A DNA stretch of 64,000 nucleotides from Halobellus litoreus (GTDB taxonomy: Archaea; Halobacteriota; Halobacteria; Halobacteriales; Haloferacaceae). Below the pieces are notes generated by a model. It ran no database searches. It worked only from the letters and a program-made list of their open reading frames with translations, and had not been told where the DNA came from. Positions 1-10,392 of the stretch are shown in pieces. The DNA lies in NCBI RefSeq assembly GCF_024464595.1, contig NZ_JANHAW010000004.1, forward strand, positions 62,001 through 126,000, given 5' to 3'. Position 1 is the stretch's first letter, and each line of letters begins with the position of its first letter. A program made the position numbers and the translations under genes.

Positions 1-1467
1 ATTTCCGTCTCCCTCAATGGTGATCGTCGAGTCACTCAGGAACTTCACCATTCGCTCGTGACCGTGGCCGCCACGATGCTCGCCGGCGCCGGCCGTTTCT
101 TCGCGGAGGCGGTAATGTTCGATTCGGAGAGGATGGGAGAGTTCGATGTCTTCGACCGGCCGGTTTTGGGTGTTGTGAACCAGGGCGTCGACGGCATCGA
201 GCCCGTCGGATTCGGGGCGTCCACCGTATGCGCTCTCGTTGACCTCGATGTACACCCAGTATTCGTCGTTTTCGTCCACGCCGGAGTAACTGATAAAGTA
301 ACAGTGCGGGCCCGACCCCGCGGAAGTCTTCTCCGGAATAGCGTTGCTGAATGCCTTCAGGATGAGGTCACCCAACAAGTCCACCTGATTGATTCGCGCG
401 AAAGCCGACCGAGGCATGCTCGGGTTGAACAGACTGCCCTCCCGCGCCTCCACGTGTATCGGTGCGAACGTCCCCGAGTTCTGTGGGATATACTCGTCGT
501 GAGTGGCCGTGTCTGTCAGGATCGCTCTGACGATGAAGTACGAAGCTGGCTCGGCGGATCCCCGAAATGGGACGTTGTATCCGGTCATGACTTCGTCTTC
601 GGATCCGCTGAGGTCTATCGTGAGATCACCGCCGTCGACAGTGAGCTTTACGTCGACTTTCAGACGCTCGTCGCGATTTCGACCGTCGTCGTCGAGGTAC
701 GCCGTTTCGTGGTACGTCCCGTCGGGGACCTTCTCGATCTCCTTGCGCATCAACGATTCGCCGTAATGCATCAGGTCCTCGCTGGCCTGGAGGATGTGCT
801 CGTACCCGTGTTCTTCCACCAGCCCGAGGAACCGTTCTTTGCCGACTTCACACGAGGAGATCTGTGCCTGGAGGTCACCCAAAACCACCCGGGGCGTCCG
901 CACGTTCTCTTCGATCAGGTTCCAGATTTCGTCGACTCGCTCCCCCTGGTCGTAGACCTTTGTCGCCTTGAACAGCGTCCCCTCAGCATAGACGTCCTCG
1001 AGGTCGACCGCCAGGCCGGGCGTCGCCGCACCGATATCGAGGTGATGCGCGTTCGTCGCTGTCCACGCGATGTGCTCTCCTTCGTAGAACACCGGCGTAA
1101 TGACCGCAATATCTGGCGAGTGAGCCGCACCGTAGTGCGGATGGTTGTGGATGAATACGTCGCCCTCGTTGATGACCTCCTCAGGGTCCTCACCGCGCTC
1201 CTCGAAGGTCTCGAACATCCCTTCGACGGACGCGATGAGCGTTCCCACCTGCATCGGGGTGAAATCGCCCTCCGCGATCTGCTTTCCTTCCGCGGTCAGG
1301 ATACCGGAGCCAATGTCCTCGCTCTCGCGGATAATCGACGAGTACGCCGACCGGATCAGTTTGTGCCCCATCTCTTGGGCGATCGTATCGAGTTCGCCAC
1401 CGATGACCTGTAGAGTCACCGGGTCGATCTGTCGTTCCTGCATTACTTCTTCGGCATCCATTGTCAT
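1..1467 (-). CDS. hyuB: Hydantoinase B / oxoprolinase family protein (HyuB), 3'-truncated by window edge
   Basis: Reading leftward from an ATG at 1467 (a second ATG is at 1461) gives 489 open codons with no stop before the edge. The protein begins MTMDAEEVMQERQIDPVTLQ and contains IRESEDIGSGILT, FIHNHPHYGAAHSPD and VDGGDLTIDLSGS, all typical of the hydantoinase B/oxoprolinase family. HyuB works with HyuA in ATP-dependent opening of hydantoin or oxoproline rings in the cytoplasm. No hyuA is visible and it may lie beyond the left edge. The gene has its own promoter and is separated by a 1.5-kb gene-free stretch and an IS from the Rid/M20/hut genes on the same strand. The substrate is not determinable from sequence. 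Confidence 0.88.
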   Translation of the reverse strand, partial: MTMDAEEVMQERQIDPVTLQVIGGELDTIAQEMGHKLIRSAYSSIIRESEDIGSGILTAEGKQIAEGDFTPMQVGTLIASVEGMFETFEERGEDPEEVINEGDVFIHNHPHYGAAHSPDIAVITPVFYEGEHIAWTATNAHHLDIGAATPGLAVDLEDVYAEGTLFKATKVYDQGERVDEIWNLIEENVRTPRVVLGDLQAQISSCEVGKERFLGLVEEHGYEHILQASEDLMHYGESLMRKEIEKVPDGTYHETAYLDDDGRNRDERLKVDVKLTVDGGDLTIDLSGSEDEVMTGYNVPFRGSAEPASYFIVRAILTDTATHDEYIPQNSGTFAPIHVEAREGSLFNPSMPRSAFARINQVDLLGDLILKAFSNAIPEKTSAGSGPHCYFISYSGVDENDEYWVYIEVNESAYGGRPESDGLDAVDALVHNTQNRPVEDIELSHPLRIEHYRLREETAGAGEHRGGHGHERMVKFLSDSTITIEGDGN

Positions 1468-1492
1468 ATACGGGGTTATTTCTTCCTAACTG

Positions 1493-1500
1493 TATTTAAA
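1493..1500 (-). promoter_or_regulatory. TATA box of hyuB
   Basis: On the minus strand the sequence reads TTTAAATA, ending 26 bp before the ATG at 1467. This spacing fits an archaeal TATA box driving a leaderless or nearly leaderless transcript, and it supports the chosen start. Confidence 0.6.
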
Positions 1501-3010
1501 TGTATGGGGTGATACAGATCTATTGTTCACCTATTCGTGGGATTCCTGTACTGATATTACCAATGGGAATCTCGTCGACTACAAGGAAGGTAGTGTCGTT
1601 TGTAATATCAAAACACAGGGTTTCAATTATATTCCTCCCAGTTGCTACAACTGTCGGTTCCCACCCCGCTGTTCGTCTCTAGAACTATACGAAAGCATAC
1701 ATTACCGAGATTATGACTTTGTCGGCTCTTCTTCGTTCCCTTATCCGTGATCCGCTCACTCGACCGCCAAGCATTTGGAATATACAAACACATTCCTACG
1801 GCACCAATACCGTGGTTGTACACAAGAGAGCGTTCCCTCGTTCTCTGTGAGAGCCGACCCCTAATGATGCGGTGTAACACTAACATTACAAATGTAGTTT
1901 TGTAATGTCTACTTCGCGCGTAGCGCCAAAATATCTGTAGCCGACTGACCTCACCACACCACCTCGTGGCCGGTGTTCATTCAAATATTGTTTGGAATGT
2001 GCGAACAACAAATTGATGCTAATCTGACCGGCTCTATGCGTTCGGACTCACGAGTCGCCAGCACTCAAATTACGGGCGATCTAGGATTTCGCAATCTTTC
2101 CTTCCTATCGCCGACCCGAGCGCTGTTCGTAGTCACATTCTATACGTACTTGTTCGGCATCGAGAGTGAGAGACGAACGCGTGAAGCCAATTTTCGAAAG
2201 TGTCTGCTTCGGCCCTACTAAAATAGTTTGGTAACTGTCTTGTTCTGAAATTTAATTTTCAGAAAATACGTTCGATCCTGTTCGGATGACCACGGTTTTG
2301 GTATCTGTAATCGGGGTCGTGTCGCTGGAGCGCCGCTTGCAGCTTCGGTGGAGAATCAACTAGAAAGCACGCGTCACCGACGAGATGATTATCGAGGAAT
2401 CAGCAAGAGGTCCTCAGTACTCGCTTGGTTTCACGTCGGAAACACCTTGGTGTGTAGGAACCGGCTCGTCTCGGAGTGTTTCGGCACACACTCGGAACCG
2501 TGCACCGTTGGGGTTGGATCACGGTCTCGTCAACCCCCCACGTACACCGGACGACACCATCTGTTGGGCTGAAACTCGGCTTTCTACATCCGGTTATGAG
2601 CGGTAAATCGCCAGCGTCCTGATGCTGAATTATAAATAATCAAAACTGTATTATAAAATGGAACTTCTGCCAAAAAGAATCGAATATCGGGCTTCATCGC
2701 TGGCTCGGGTGTCGGCTGCGCTCCCGTTGGGTTACGTCGATCGTTCGTACGCGACACTCGACCGTTACCGTGGTAATTCCTTGTCCAACTGGTGACACTT
2801 GTCAACCACTCGGTAACTACCACTCAGGACCGCGGTACTGACTGTTTCAGATCACGGCGCCGTTGGTTCGCAGGAAAGAAGCTACCTCTTGTATCGGACT
2901 CTCGGTTGGCGCATATCACTCGACAGCGGTAGAATGCGATTCTGGTAGGAGGCCGGCATCTTGGGGTGTCGATGGCTCGCGATTTGCGAGACGATTTCCC
3001 CCTTGAGCTA
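1501..3010. other. Gene-free, AT-richer stretch
   Basis: About 1.5 kb without a convincing gene. Short open frames exist on both strands, but none has a recognisable motif or haloarchaeal acidic composition, and base composition is more AT-rich than the flanking genes. It contains a perfect 8-bp-arm palindrome at 2243-2264 and an AT-rich tract near 2620-2665. It is probably decayed DNA between the hyuB promoter and the IS at 3011. Confidence 0.5.
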
Positions 3011-4408
3011 CCCACGACTGAACAGTAGGTGCCAAACCTCGAACAGAGACAACCGGTATCCGGCCACGGGGGCCAAGGAAGTCCGTTCGACCGGCGTTCT
3101 TTCCTTGGCTACACCTCCTCCATAGACGATCTGGAGGCCTCAAAAGAGGGTGAAATGGAGCCTTGCCAGTCGGCAGCGGCGTTCTGACTCAGGGTGGCCC
3201 GGGCCAGTCGCCGCACGCTCTGCTATCCGTCTGGAAGAGCTAACACGAACCGCCGAAAGAGCGCTGTCGAGACAGCCGGCCGGTCAGGGAGTTCCCGCTG
3301 GTCAACTAAAACGAGACACACCAGAATCCAGAGATTGTACAGCGCTACCGCGAACAGAAACTCGAACAGCCGCACCGCGAACGTCGGCGACGACGTTCGC
3401 GGGAGGAACTCACCGATTTTCCGGTAGGATGTCTCTATCCCCCAGCGACGTCGGTACGCTTCAGCAAGCGGTTCGGCGAACTTGACCGAGACCTCACGGT
3501 TGGTCACCAGACAGAACGAGTCGTCGTCCCGACTGCGGTGCGGGACGACGACGAGTGTCACTGGCACTTCCCCCATCGGCGGGTTCTTTCGCACCATCTC
3601 GTAGTCAGTGACGAACGTGGGTTCGTCGTGGGCGTCAAGCGCGCGCTTGACGCCCACCGTCTTCGGCGCACGCACGACGAACTCAACGTCGAGATCGGCT
3701 AGCGTCTCGACGAGTGGAACCCGGTAGAACCCGCGGTCACAGTAAACGCGGTTGATCTGGACGAACTCGCGTGCGGTGGTGATGACTCGGCGGATGGACT
3801 CCCGCAGCGTGCGGGAGTCAGCCGCCTCGATTGATTCGCACGCTAAGGTGAACCGAACGGCTGGATCGACGACACAGAGTGTAACGAACGCGTACGCGAG
3901 ATTCGTTCCACGGTCTGGATTGATCGCGCAGACGTGCGGTGTCTCGGCCGATCCATAGTAGAGCCACTCGTGAATGTCTAACGCGACGTCGACTGGCCGA
4001 GCGAACGCCCGCTGTCGGCGGGCGTGAGCGAGCGTGACCGCCCGGACGCCATCGAACTGAGCACTGATGGCGTCCGGGCTCAATCCGCGAAGATGATAGA
4101 GGAGCGATTTCACAAGCGGACTTCGGTGCTGGAGATCGATGTCTTCACCCCGAGCAACCTTGCAGCTCTTTCTGTCGTATGGACAAATTCGCCGTCGAAG
4201 GCACTCCGAGCGAGGACTTTCTCGAAGTCCTCGCTCGGATACTTCCCATTCGGTTTCGTGGCCAAGTCGACCCGACCCCCGTGAACAGCAGCGAAGAAGC
4301 AGCACGAGACAGCTGTTTCGTCTCAGATGCGTGGATCATACCGCAGATTGGTCACCAACAACGAAAACGACGACTCAGCTACTTCGGCACCTACTGTTAA
4401 GCCGTGGG
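3011..4408 (-). mobile_element. IS4-type insertion sequence, about 1.4 kb, decayed
   Basis: Imperfect terminal inverted repeats are visible. The left end reads CCCACGACTGAACAGTAGGT from 3011, and the complement of the right end (4408 leftward) reads CCCACGGCTTAACAGTAGGT. Both continue with GCC and one more matching A. They enclose the broken transposase at 3223-4339. The element sits downstream of the Rid gene on the same strand, so it may separate that operon from whatever lay beyond. Target duplications were not identified. Confidence 0.75.
3223..4339 (-). pseudogene. IS4-family DDE transposase, frameshifted
   Basis: The long frame ends with YRRRWGIETSYRKIGEF near residue 295 of 360, which is the Y-R-E-K type C-terminal signature of IS4-like transposases, and it has upstream aspartates in HPVDVALDIHEW-like and DRGFY contexts. 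The genuine N-terminus lies in another frame: ATKPNGKYPSEDFEKVLARS followed by FDGEFVHTTERAARLLGVKT is read around 4110-4265 and hits a stop near 4107. A further frame switch seems needed near 4265, where a third frame (MIHASETKQLSR...) enters. At least one and probably two indels make it non-functional. Confidence 0.75.
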
Positions 4409-4446
4409 TTTTCGTCTCGCACTTTCTATAAGCTGCAGATTTCCAA

Positions 4447-4890
4447 TCAAATCTCTCGAATTACGTCGCCGTCGGGCTCTATTGCATTTACATCCCCGTC
4501 TGTGAGCGGGACTTCAACCTCGATCTCTACGAGATAATTTTCATTCGCCAGTTGTTCGTGTCCGAGAACGGTATGACACGGATAAGGCTCGTCGAACGTC
4601 TCCCAGTATACCTCCTTATATCCCTCGTAGTAGTGGGTCTCAGGATCCACGATGTGCGTTGTGACCTTGGCGACGTCAGCCAGTGTCTTTCCGATCGTCT
4701 CGAGGAGGACCTCGATATTCTCATAGGCCTTCCGTGCCTGAGATTCGATATCATCTCCAACGATGTTCGAGTTGGCGTCCATCGCAACCTGCCCAGCCAT
4801 ATAGAATGTTCCACCATCGATAATAGCGTGGTTGTATCCAATGTCGCGGGCATCCTTGAGCTGTGATGGATTAATTGCATATCGCGTCAT
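4447..4890 (-). CDS. Rid/YjgF/YER057c/UK114-family protein
   Basis: 147 aa. It has the single-domain Rid fold signature: HAIIDGGTFYMAGQVAMD near residues 20-40 and DVAKVTTHIVDP near 75. Rid proteins deaminate reactive enamine/imine intermediates in amino-acid metabolism or act as subunits in ring-degradation pathways. The C-terminal block reads ANENYLVEIEVEVPL, without the Pro-x-Arg that carries the substrate-binding arginine in true RidA, so it probably belongs to another Rid subgroup. It lies 66 bp downstream of the M20 hydrolase on the same strand, likely in one transcript with hutU-hutI-M20. A direct role in that pathway is inference. Confidence 0.85.
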   Translation of the reverse strand: MTRYAINPSQLKDARDIGYNHAIIDGGTFYMAGQVAMDANSNIVGDDIESQARKAYENIEVLLETIGKTLADVAKVTTHIVDPETHYYEGYKEVYWETFDEPYPCHTVLGHEQLANENYLVEIEVEVPLTDGDVNAIEPDGDVIREI

Positions 4891-4956
4891 AGGACTGTAT
4901 AGAATATCGATTCGGAAAGAATGAATCCCTCCGTATGGTGGCAGACGGCCCGTGGG

Positions 4957-6204
4957 CTACGTTGTTGCCAACAGTCGGGTGGTTTCTGCAAGCGCCTCGG
5001 TTGCGACGGCACAATCGGTCCAGTCAGTCCACTCCTGCGGCGAGTGAGAAACGCCATCTACTGACGGGGCAAACAGGAGTCCCGCGTCCGTTACCGCTGC
5101 GACGTTCGCTGTGTCGTGCATCGCTGCTGAGTGTAATTGGATCACGTCGATATCACGATCTGCGACAGCTTCTTCGGCGGCTGCAATACATTTCCCGCTC
5201 ATTTGACTCGGTTCGCTGTCTCGATAGCGATCCAGCGACGTTTCGACGCCCCGGACGCGCTCAAGTCGGGCAAGGCTTGAGCGGCATCGGTCGACCAACT
5301 GGTCCATTGTATCGTGCGTAACATCCCGAATATCGAGTTGGAGTTGGACTTCTTCGGGGATGATGTTCCTGGCGTTGGGTTTGATAGTTCCCTCTCCTGC
5401 AGTCCCGACAGCGGCTTCGTTTGTCGTGGCAATCTCTTCGGCCGCGCCTTCGAAGTCAAGCACGAACGCCGAAGCTGCTGTAATTGCGTCCGTCCGGTCG
5501 TACATCGGTGTCGATCCCGCGTGATCTGCCTCCCCTCTAATCGTGACTTCACAATTGGTGATCCCGACAATCGACTCGACGATTCCCACGCTAGCCTCGG
5601 CCGCCGTCAACCGTGTTCCCTGCTCAATGTGGAGTTCGAGCCACGCATCCCATTCGCTTGCGTCGATCTCCTCCGACCCGGCGAATCCGATCTGTTCCAG
5701 ACTTTCTTCGAGTGTGACTCCGTCTGCATCTTCGAGCGCGAGCGCCTCGGCCGCCTGACGCTGTCCCGCCGCGACTGCCGATCCAAGCGTCCCAATTCCG
5801 AACCGACCACCTTCCTCTCCGGTGAATGAGACGACCTCGATCGGACGGGCGGGCGTTTCCTCGCTATTTTGGATGGCTCGGACCGTCTCGACTGCGGCGT
5901 AGGTTCCCAGCGGACCGTCGAAGATACCCCCGTTCGGGACTGAATCAAGATGACTCCCGATGGCCACAGGTGCCACATCAGGGTCACAGGACGGTGGCGT
6001 CCAGCGACCGGCGATGTTACCGACGGCGTCGACGCGAACTTCGAGGCCGATCTCTTCGAGTTTGGCGACGAACCGCTCGCGCGCTCGTCGATCCGCCTCG
6101 CTCCCGGTGAGCACTGTCCGCCCTCTTCCCTCCTCGGCATCGACACTACCGAATTGGGCGTTCTCCTGGATGTCTCGACGGAGCCGTGTGGCGTCAATTT
6201 TCAT
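4957..6204 (-). CDS. M20-family Zn-dependent amidohydrolase (N-carbamoyl-L-amino-acid hydrolase / allantoate amidohydrolase type)
   Basis: 415 aa, full length for the family. Metal-binding motifs occur in order: GSHLDSVPNGGIFDGPLG near residue 82, TGEEGGRFGIGTLGS near 128, LELHIEQGTRL near 188, ADHAGSTPM in the dimerisation domain, and VDGVSHSPQEW near 382. The family hydrolyses N-carbamoyl or related N-substituted amino acids to the free L-amino acid. Its position after hutU and hutI, where a formiminoglutamate-cleaving enzyme is expected, suggests it acts on formiminoglutamate or N-carbamoylglutamate. That assignment is inference. The start ATG at 6204 gives a natural N-terminus (MKIDATRLRRDI). 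Confidence 0.9.
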   Translation of the reverse strand: MKIDATRLRRDIQENAQFGSVDAEEGRGRTVLTGSEADRRARERFVAKLEEIGLEVRVDAVGNIAGRWTPPSCDPDVAPVAIGSHLDSVPNGGIFDGPLGTYAAVETVRAIQNSEETPARPIEVVSFTGEEGGRFGIGTLGSAVAAGQRQAAEALALEDADGVTLEESLEQIGFAGSEEIDASEWDAWLELHIEQGTRLTAAEASVGIVESIVGITNCEVTIRGEADHAGSTPMYDRTDAITAASAFVLDFEGAAEEIATTNEAAVGTAGEGTIKPNARNIIPEEVQLQLDIRDVTHDTMDQLVDRCRSSLARLERVRGVETSLDRYRDSEPSQMSGKCIAAAEEAVADRDIDVIQLHSAAMHDTANVAAVTDAGLLFAPSVDGVSHSPQEWTDWTDCAVATEALAETTRLLATT

Positions 6205-6408
6205 ATTAGTTGCTGCGCTGTCGGATCAATGGATGTCAGTGCAACCGGTGTCGATGCTCCTATTCTGGCGCTTTGATTCCACTCCCGGAATCCCTCTGCA
6301 TCTCCCTTCCCGGGATCGTACGAGAGTCTGAGACCACCGCTGTCGACCGGGCGCTGTCCGTCGAAGAAGTGCTCCAGCGAGGTATCCAATATGTAGAGTG
6401 GCAAAATA

Positions 6409-7620
6409 CTAACTCCCGTATACGCGACCATTCTTCACGACGCAATCGACGGGGTTGACCCCGAACTGGTAACTGAGGTAGACGTAACTCGGTCCAGAGA
6501 GAACTGCGAGGTCACCCGGACTGCCCGGTTCGAGTGTCCCAGTGCCGTCATCACGGTCAATAGCGAGCGCGGCGTTCCGGGTAGCAGCGCCAAGCGCCTG
6601 TGCGGGCGTCATACCCATTTCGACGCAGGCTAACGACATCGCGAAGGGCATACTCTGCGAATAGCAGTTTGGATTGAAATCCGTCGCGAGCGCGACCGGG
6701 GCCCCTGCATCGATGAACATCCCTGCGTCGGCGTAGTCAGCGCCGAGACCGAACGCCGTTCCGGGTAGCAACACCGGCGATACGCCGGCCTTGTTCATCG
6801 CCTTGACGTCATCCAGCGTGCTGTGAAGCAGATGGTCCGCGCTCGTCGCACCAACGTCTGCAGCCAGTTGTGTGCCGCCGAGGTGGCTCAATTCTTCAGC
6901 GTGAACTTTCGGTTTCAAACCAGCTGAGCGTCCCGCATCAAGGATCCGCCGCGACTGTTCCACATCGAAGATTCCCTCCTCACAAAAGACGTCGCAGAAT
7001 TCGGCGACGCCAGCCTCGGCAACCGCGGGAATCTGTTGGTCGATCACCTGCTTAACATACGATTCCGTGTCGTCCTCCTCGGGAACCGCGTGTGCGCCGA
7101 GGAAGGTCGACACGAGGTCTACCGGGTGGCGTTCATCTGCCGATTCGATCGCTTCGAGCATTTTCATCTCGGTCTCAATGTCGAGGCCGTATCCCGACTT
7201 GACTTCCACGGTCGTCGTGCCGTGGGCGAGCATCACATCGAGCTGGTTGAGAAGGTTCTCGACCAGCATCTCGGAGTCAGCCTCCCGGGTCGCGCGGACC
7301 GTACGGAGGATTCCGCCACCCTCCTCAAGAATCTCGTTATATGATTTCCCGCGTAGTTTGGCCTCGAACTCATCGCTGCGTTCACCCGCAAAGACGGCGT
7401 GGGTGTGGGGATCGACGATACCAGGAACTACTGCCTGACCGGAAGCATCGATCGTCTCGTCAGCGTTCTCTGTCGGGTGCTCGCGCCGAACTTCGTCAGC
7501 AGGCCCCACAGCGAGGACGGTGCCGTCTTCGATGACGACACTGGCGTCCGCAACGGTGTCAATGCGACTGTGATCCGCGTATGTGACGACTTCAGTCGCG
7601 TCGTGAACAATTGTCTTCAT
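6409..7620 (-). CDS. hutI: Imidazolonepropionase
   Basis: 403 aa metal-dependent amidohydrolase. It opens 4-imidazolone-5-propanoate to N-formimino-L-glutamate, the third step of histidine degradation. Visible motifs are VDPHTHAVFAGERSDEF near residue 71 (HxH metal site and substrate loop), VEVKSGYGLD near 140, VHAEELSHLGG near 240, SADHLLHST near 262 and ALATDFNPNCYSQSMPF near 313 (catalytic Asp). Length and motif order are complete. It lies 211 bp downstream of hutU and 204 bp upstream of the M20 gene, all on the minus strand, and neither gap contains a hutH- or hutG-like frame. Confidence 0.94.
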   Translation of the reverse strand: MKTIVHDATEVVTYADHSRIDTVADASVVIEDGTVLAVGPADEVRREHPTENADETIDASGQAVVPGIVDPHTHAVFAGERSDEFEAKLRGKSYNEILEEGGGILRTVRATREADSEMLVENLLNQLDVMLAHGTTTVEVKSGYGLDIETEMKMLEAIESADERHPVDLVSTFLGAHAVPEEDDTESYVKQVIDQQIPAVAEAGVAEFCDVFCEEGIFDVEQSRRILDAGRSAGLKPKVHAEELSHLGGTQLAADVGATSADHLLHSTLDDVKAMNKAGVSPVLLPGTAFGLGADYADAGMFIDAGAPVALATDFNPNCYSQSMPFAMSLACVEMGMTPAQALGAATRNAALAIDRDDGTGTLEPGSPGDLAVLSGPSYVYLSYQFGVNPVDCVVKNGRVYGS

Positions 7621-7831
7621 AGTGCTGTCTAGCGATCGTGGTGAGAAGATGCTGCTCGTTCGGGCGCCCGTGTGGCTGGTCTGAGATCTCCTACCGGGTT
7701 GCAGTCGCTATCGGCTGCCCTCTCGTTGTTTGCTTCTCTGATCGACGTCACGATTCCGCCGAACGATTTGTGGTTCGGAACACACAATGCGGCTAACCGA
7801 GTCACGGAGCCGGCGGGCTGGATTAGTCGGC

Positions 7832-9568
7832 TCATTTGTCGCGCATCGGAATCGGGACGTCCGACCTTTCGGCCTGATCGATCGCATCCTCGTACCCCGC
7901 GTCGACGTGGCGAACGACACCCATCCCGGGGTCAGTGGTGAAAACTCGTTCGGCTTTCTCGGCAGCCAAGTCGGAGCCGTCAAGGACAACGTGGTTGTTT
8001 GTATGGAGCGCATTGCCGATACCGACGCCGCCGCCGTCGTGAACGGAGACGATATCGGCACCCGCCGCGCAGTTCAGGAGGGCGTTGAGTATCGGCCAAT
8101 CTGCGACGGCATCCGTCCCGTCTTTCATCGCCTCAGTCTCGCGGTTGGGGCTGGCAACGCTGCCAGCGTCAAGGTGGTCCCGTGTGACGACAACCGGAGC
8201 CTCGATTTCGCCTTCACTGACAAGCTCGTTGATCTTGAGTGCGAATCGGGCGCGTTCGGTCAGCCCGTCGTCGTCAGTGTCATACCCCAGCCAGCAGACA
8301 CGCGATGGAAGTCCTTGGAACTGGACCTGTTCCTGAGCGAGATCGATCCACCGCAACAGCGAATCCTTCTCGGGGAACAGCTCTTGGATCGCCTCATCGG
8401 TCCGGTAGATGTCCTCAGGGTTTCCGGAAAGTGCAGCCCAGCGGAATGGTCCCTGCCCGCGGCAGAACAGGGGTCGGACGTATGCGGGAACGAATCCAGG
8501 AAAGTCGAACGCGTCCTCGTGGTTTCGGTGTTCTTTGACTTGTCCGCGGATATTGTTGCCGTACTCGAAGGCAATCGCACCCCGGTCTTGGTGTTCGAGA
8601 ATCGCATCGACGTGGCGTTCCATTGTATCCAAGCTTTCTTTCTTGTATTTTTCTGGGTCCGACTCCCGAAGCGAATCAGCTTCTTCGACGGTGTATCCGC
8701 TCGGGTAGTAACCTTCGAGAATGTCGTGCGAACTCGTCTGATCGGTGATGACGTCTGGGACAAAGTCTCGTTCCAACATTGCCTCCAGCATATCCGCGGA
8801 ATTCATCGGTACACCAACAGAGTACTCTTCTCCGCGCTCGGCAGCCGCTTCCGCTCGCTCGATTGCCTCCGACAAGTCTTGGACTTTCTCCTGACAGTAA
8901 CCCGTCTCAATCCGGCGATCGATTCGCTTCTCGTCGACCTCGGCGGCAATACAGACACCGTGGTTCATTGTGACTGCAAGTGGTTGGGCACCGCCCATTC
9001 CACCGAGGCCGCCTGTGACAACGATTTTTCCTTCGAGGTCGCCGTCGTACTCCTGTCGAGCGAGTTCGGCTAGGGTCTCATAGGTTCCCTGAATAATCCC
9101 CTGAGTTCCGATGTACGCCCACGACCCAGCCGTCATCTGGCCGTACATAATCTTTCCTTCGGCCTCGAGTTCGTGGAAGTGGTCCCAGTTGTCCCACTTT
9201 CCGACGAGGTTCGAGTTAGCGATCAGGACTCTGGGTGCTTTTTCGTGCGTTTCAAATCTCCCAACAGGCTTGCCGCTCTGGACCAAAAGCGTCTCCTCGT
9301 CATCAAGTGCACGCAGTTCAGAGAGGATCGCGTCGTACGCATCCCACGAACGGGCGGCGCGACCTGTACCACCGTAAACGACCAAGTTCTCGGGGTCTTC
9401 GCCGACCTCCGGATCAAGGTTGTTGTTTAGCATCCGGAGCGCTGCTTCTTGTCTCCATCCCTCACACTCGATCTCGGTCCCCGTGGGAGCACCTTGGTAG
9501 TCTCGCCACTGATCGCTTGGTTCACCGATTCGGTCTTCTGTGTCGTCGGTGGTTTGTTGCGAAGCCAT
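7832..9568 (-). CDS. hutU: Urocanate hydratase (urocanase)
   Basis: 578 aa. It converts urocanate to imidazolonepropionate using tightly bound NAD+. Diagnostic stretches are [20 protein letters not shown] near residue 62, [12 protein letters not shown] near 111, [20 protein letters not shown] near 140, the Rossmann-like [19 protein letters not shown] near 185, and [14 protein letters not shown] near 212. The catalytic Cys region [17 protein letters not shown] lies near 390. It is the first gene of the minus-strand cluster and is divergent from the HTH regulator at 9654 with an 85-bp shared promoter region. Confidence 0.96.
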   Translation of the reverse strand: MASQQTTDDTEDRIGEPSDQWRDYQGAPTGTEIECEGWRQEAALRMLNNNLDPEVGEDPENLVVYGGTGRAARSWDAYDAILSELRALDDEETLLVQSGKPVGRFETHEKAPRVLIANSNLVGKWDNWDHFHELEAEGKIMYGQMTAGSWAYIGTQGIIQGTYETLAELARQEYDGDLEGKIVVTGGLGGMGGAQPLAVTMNHGVCIAAEVDEKRIDRRIETGYCQEKVQDLSEAIERAEAAAERGEEYSVGVPMNSADMLEAMLERDFVPDVITDQTSSHDILEGYYPSGYTVEEADSLRESDPEKYKKESLDTMERHVDAILEHQDRGAIAFEYGNNIRGQVKEHRNHEDAFDFPGFVPAYVRPLFCRGQGPFRWAALSGNPEDIYRTDEAIQELFPEKDSLLRWIDLAQEQVQFQGLPSRVCWLGYDTDDDGLTERARFALKINELVSEGEIEAPVVVTRDHLDAGSVASPNRETEAMKDGTDAVADWPILNALLNCAAGADIVSVHDGGGVGIGNALHTNNHVVLDGSDLAAEKAERVFTTDPGMGVVRHVDAGYEDAIDQAERSDVPIPMRDK

Positions 9569-9623
9569 ACTATGACATATGGAAGCAAGAACCAGTACGG
9601 TTTACCCTCCTATCGGAGCCTGA

Positions 9624-9631
9624 TTTAAATA
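9624..9631 (+). promoter_or_regulatory. TATA box of the HTH regulator in the divergent hutU promoter
   Basis: TTTAAATA lies 22 bp before the ATG at 9654, fitting a leaderless transcript. It is part of the self-complementary ATTTAAAT, so it could also be used on the minus strand, 56 bp from the hutU start. The 85-bp divergent spacer is the natural place for an operator. Confidence 0.55.
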
Positions 9632-9653
9632 TTCGGCGCGAGACGGACGGTAT

Positions 9654-10307
9654 ATGTACGAAGCTACCCTCCAAATCACCGGACACTCATCGTATGCCGA
9701 GGCTACTGCGGGGACGTCGGCGACGATAGACCTCTGGTGCAATCAACACTGTGACTTGTTGCACGTCAGCCGAGAGCCGGCAATGGACATCGCACAAAAG
9801 GTAGAAACCACCGTCGGTATCCAGGAACGACTGGAAAACCGCGAGGAAACGGTACTCGTCACTAATGATTGCTTGCGCGAACACGAGGACGGTCTCATCG
9901 AACCGTTCCTCGACCGTCACGGTTGTTTGCTGTTGTACCCGCTCCACTATGAGGACGGCGAGAAAGTCTGTCGAATTCTCTCGATTTCGCCGACAGCGCT
10001 GACGGAGTGTTTCCACGATCTCGTTGAGGCGGATATCCCTGTGACTGTTAAATCGAAACGAAAACTCGGCTCGTCGGTCGAAACGCAACGGCCGCTGCTT
10101 GCACCCCACGATATTGTGCCGACGCTAACAGACCGGCAGTCCGAAGTAATCCACCACGCGTTCGAGAACGGCTATTACGAGATTCCTCGTGGGATCACGA
10201 CTGAAGAAATTGCCACGGAGATGGGAGTAAAACGCCGGACTGCTGAGGAACACCTCCGTCGCGCGGAGAACAAACTTCTCGCCTCCGTGATCGATTTTCT
10301 CAATTAA
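9654..10307 (+). CDS. Bacterio-opsin-activator-type HTH (HTH_10) transcriptional regulator
   Basis: 217 aa. The C-terminal 60 residues (LTDRQSEVIHHAFENGYYEI, then ITTEEIATEMGVKRRTAEEH with LRRAENKLL) are the HTH_10 domain of Bat-like haloarchaeal regulators. The N-terminal 150 residues form an unassigned sensor-like domain containing LDLWCNQHCDLL-type text. Divergent from hutU, it is the likely local activator or repressor of the degradation cluster, responding to urocanate, histidine or a derivative; this is inference from position. It is convergent with the YjiH-type permease gene. Confidence 0.85.
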   Translation: MYEATLQITGHSSYAEATAGTSATIDLWCNQHCDLLHVSREPAMDIAQKVETTVGIQERLENREETVLVTNDCLREHEDGLIEPFLDRHGCLLLYPLHYEDGEKVCRILSISPTALTECFHDLVEADIPVTVKSKRKLGSSVETQRPLLAPHDIVPTLTDRQSEVIHHAFENGYYEIPRGITTEEIATEMGVKRRTAEEHLRRAENKLLASVIDFLN

Positions 10308-10392
10308 CCAGGGCGAAGAAGAGGTGCTGCAGTTGAAGGGACGAACCGTTGGGGTCAGCGTCCCGGTAATCTACAGGCGGAACAGGCCGAGT

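Noticed and set aside
58-1413. Long plus-strand open frame of 451 codons
   Set aside because: It is antisense to the hydantoinase-B gene, has no family features, and is open only because of GC-skewed codon composition of the minus-strand gene.
2348-2606. Short overlapping plus-strand frames as a gene
   Set aside because: No conserved motif, no promoter at suitable distance, and two frames equally open; probably non-coding.
6205-7831. Possible hutG or hutH in the gaps around hutI
   Set aside because: Translations of 6205-6408 and 7621-7831 in all frames show no histidase MIO motif or ureohydrolase metal motifs; the gaps are also too short.
7787-9073. Plus-strand open frame of 428 codons
   Set aside because: It is antisense to hutU, whose protein is unmistakable; the translation has no recognisable motif.
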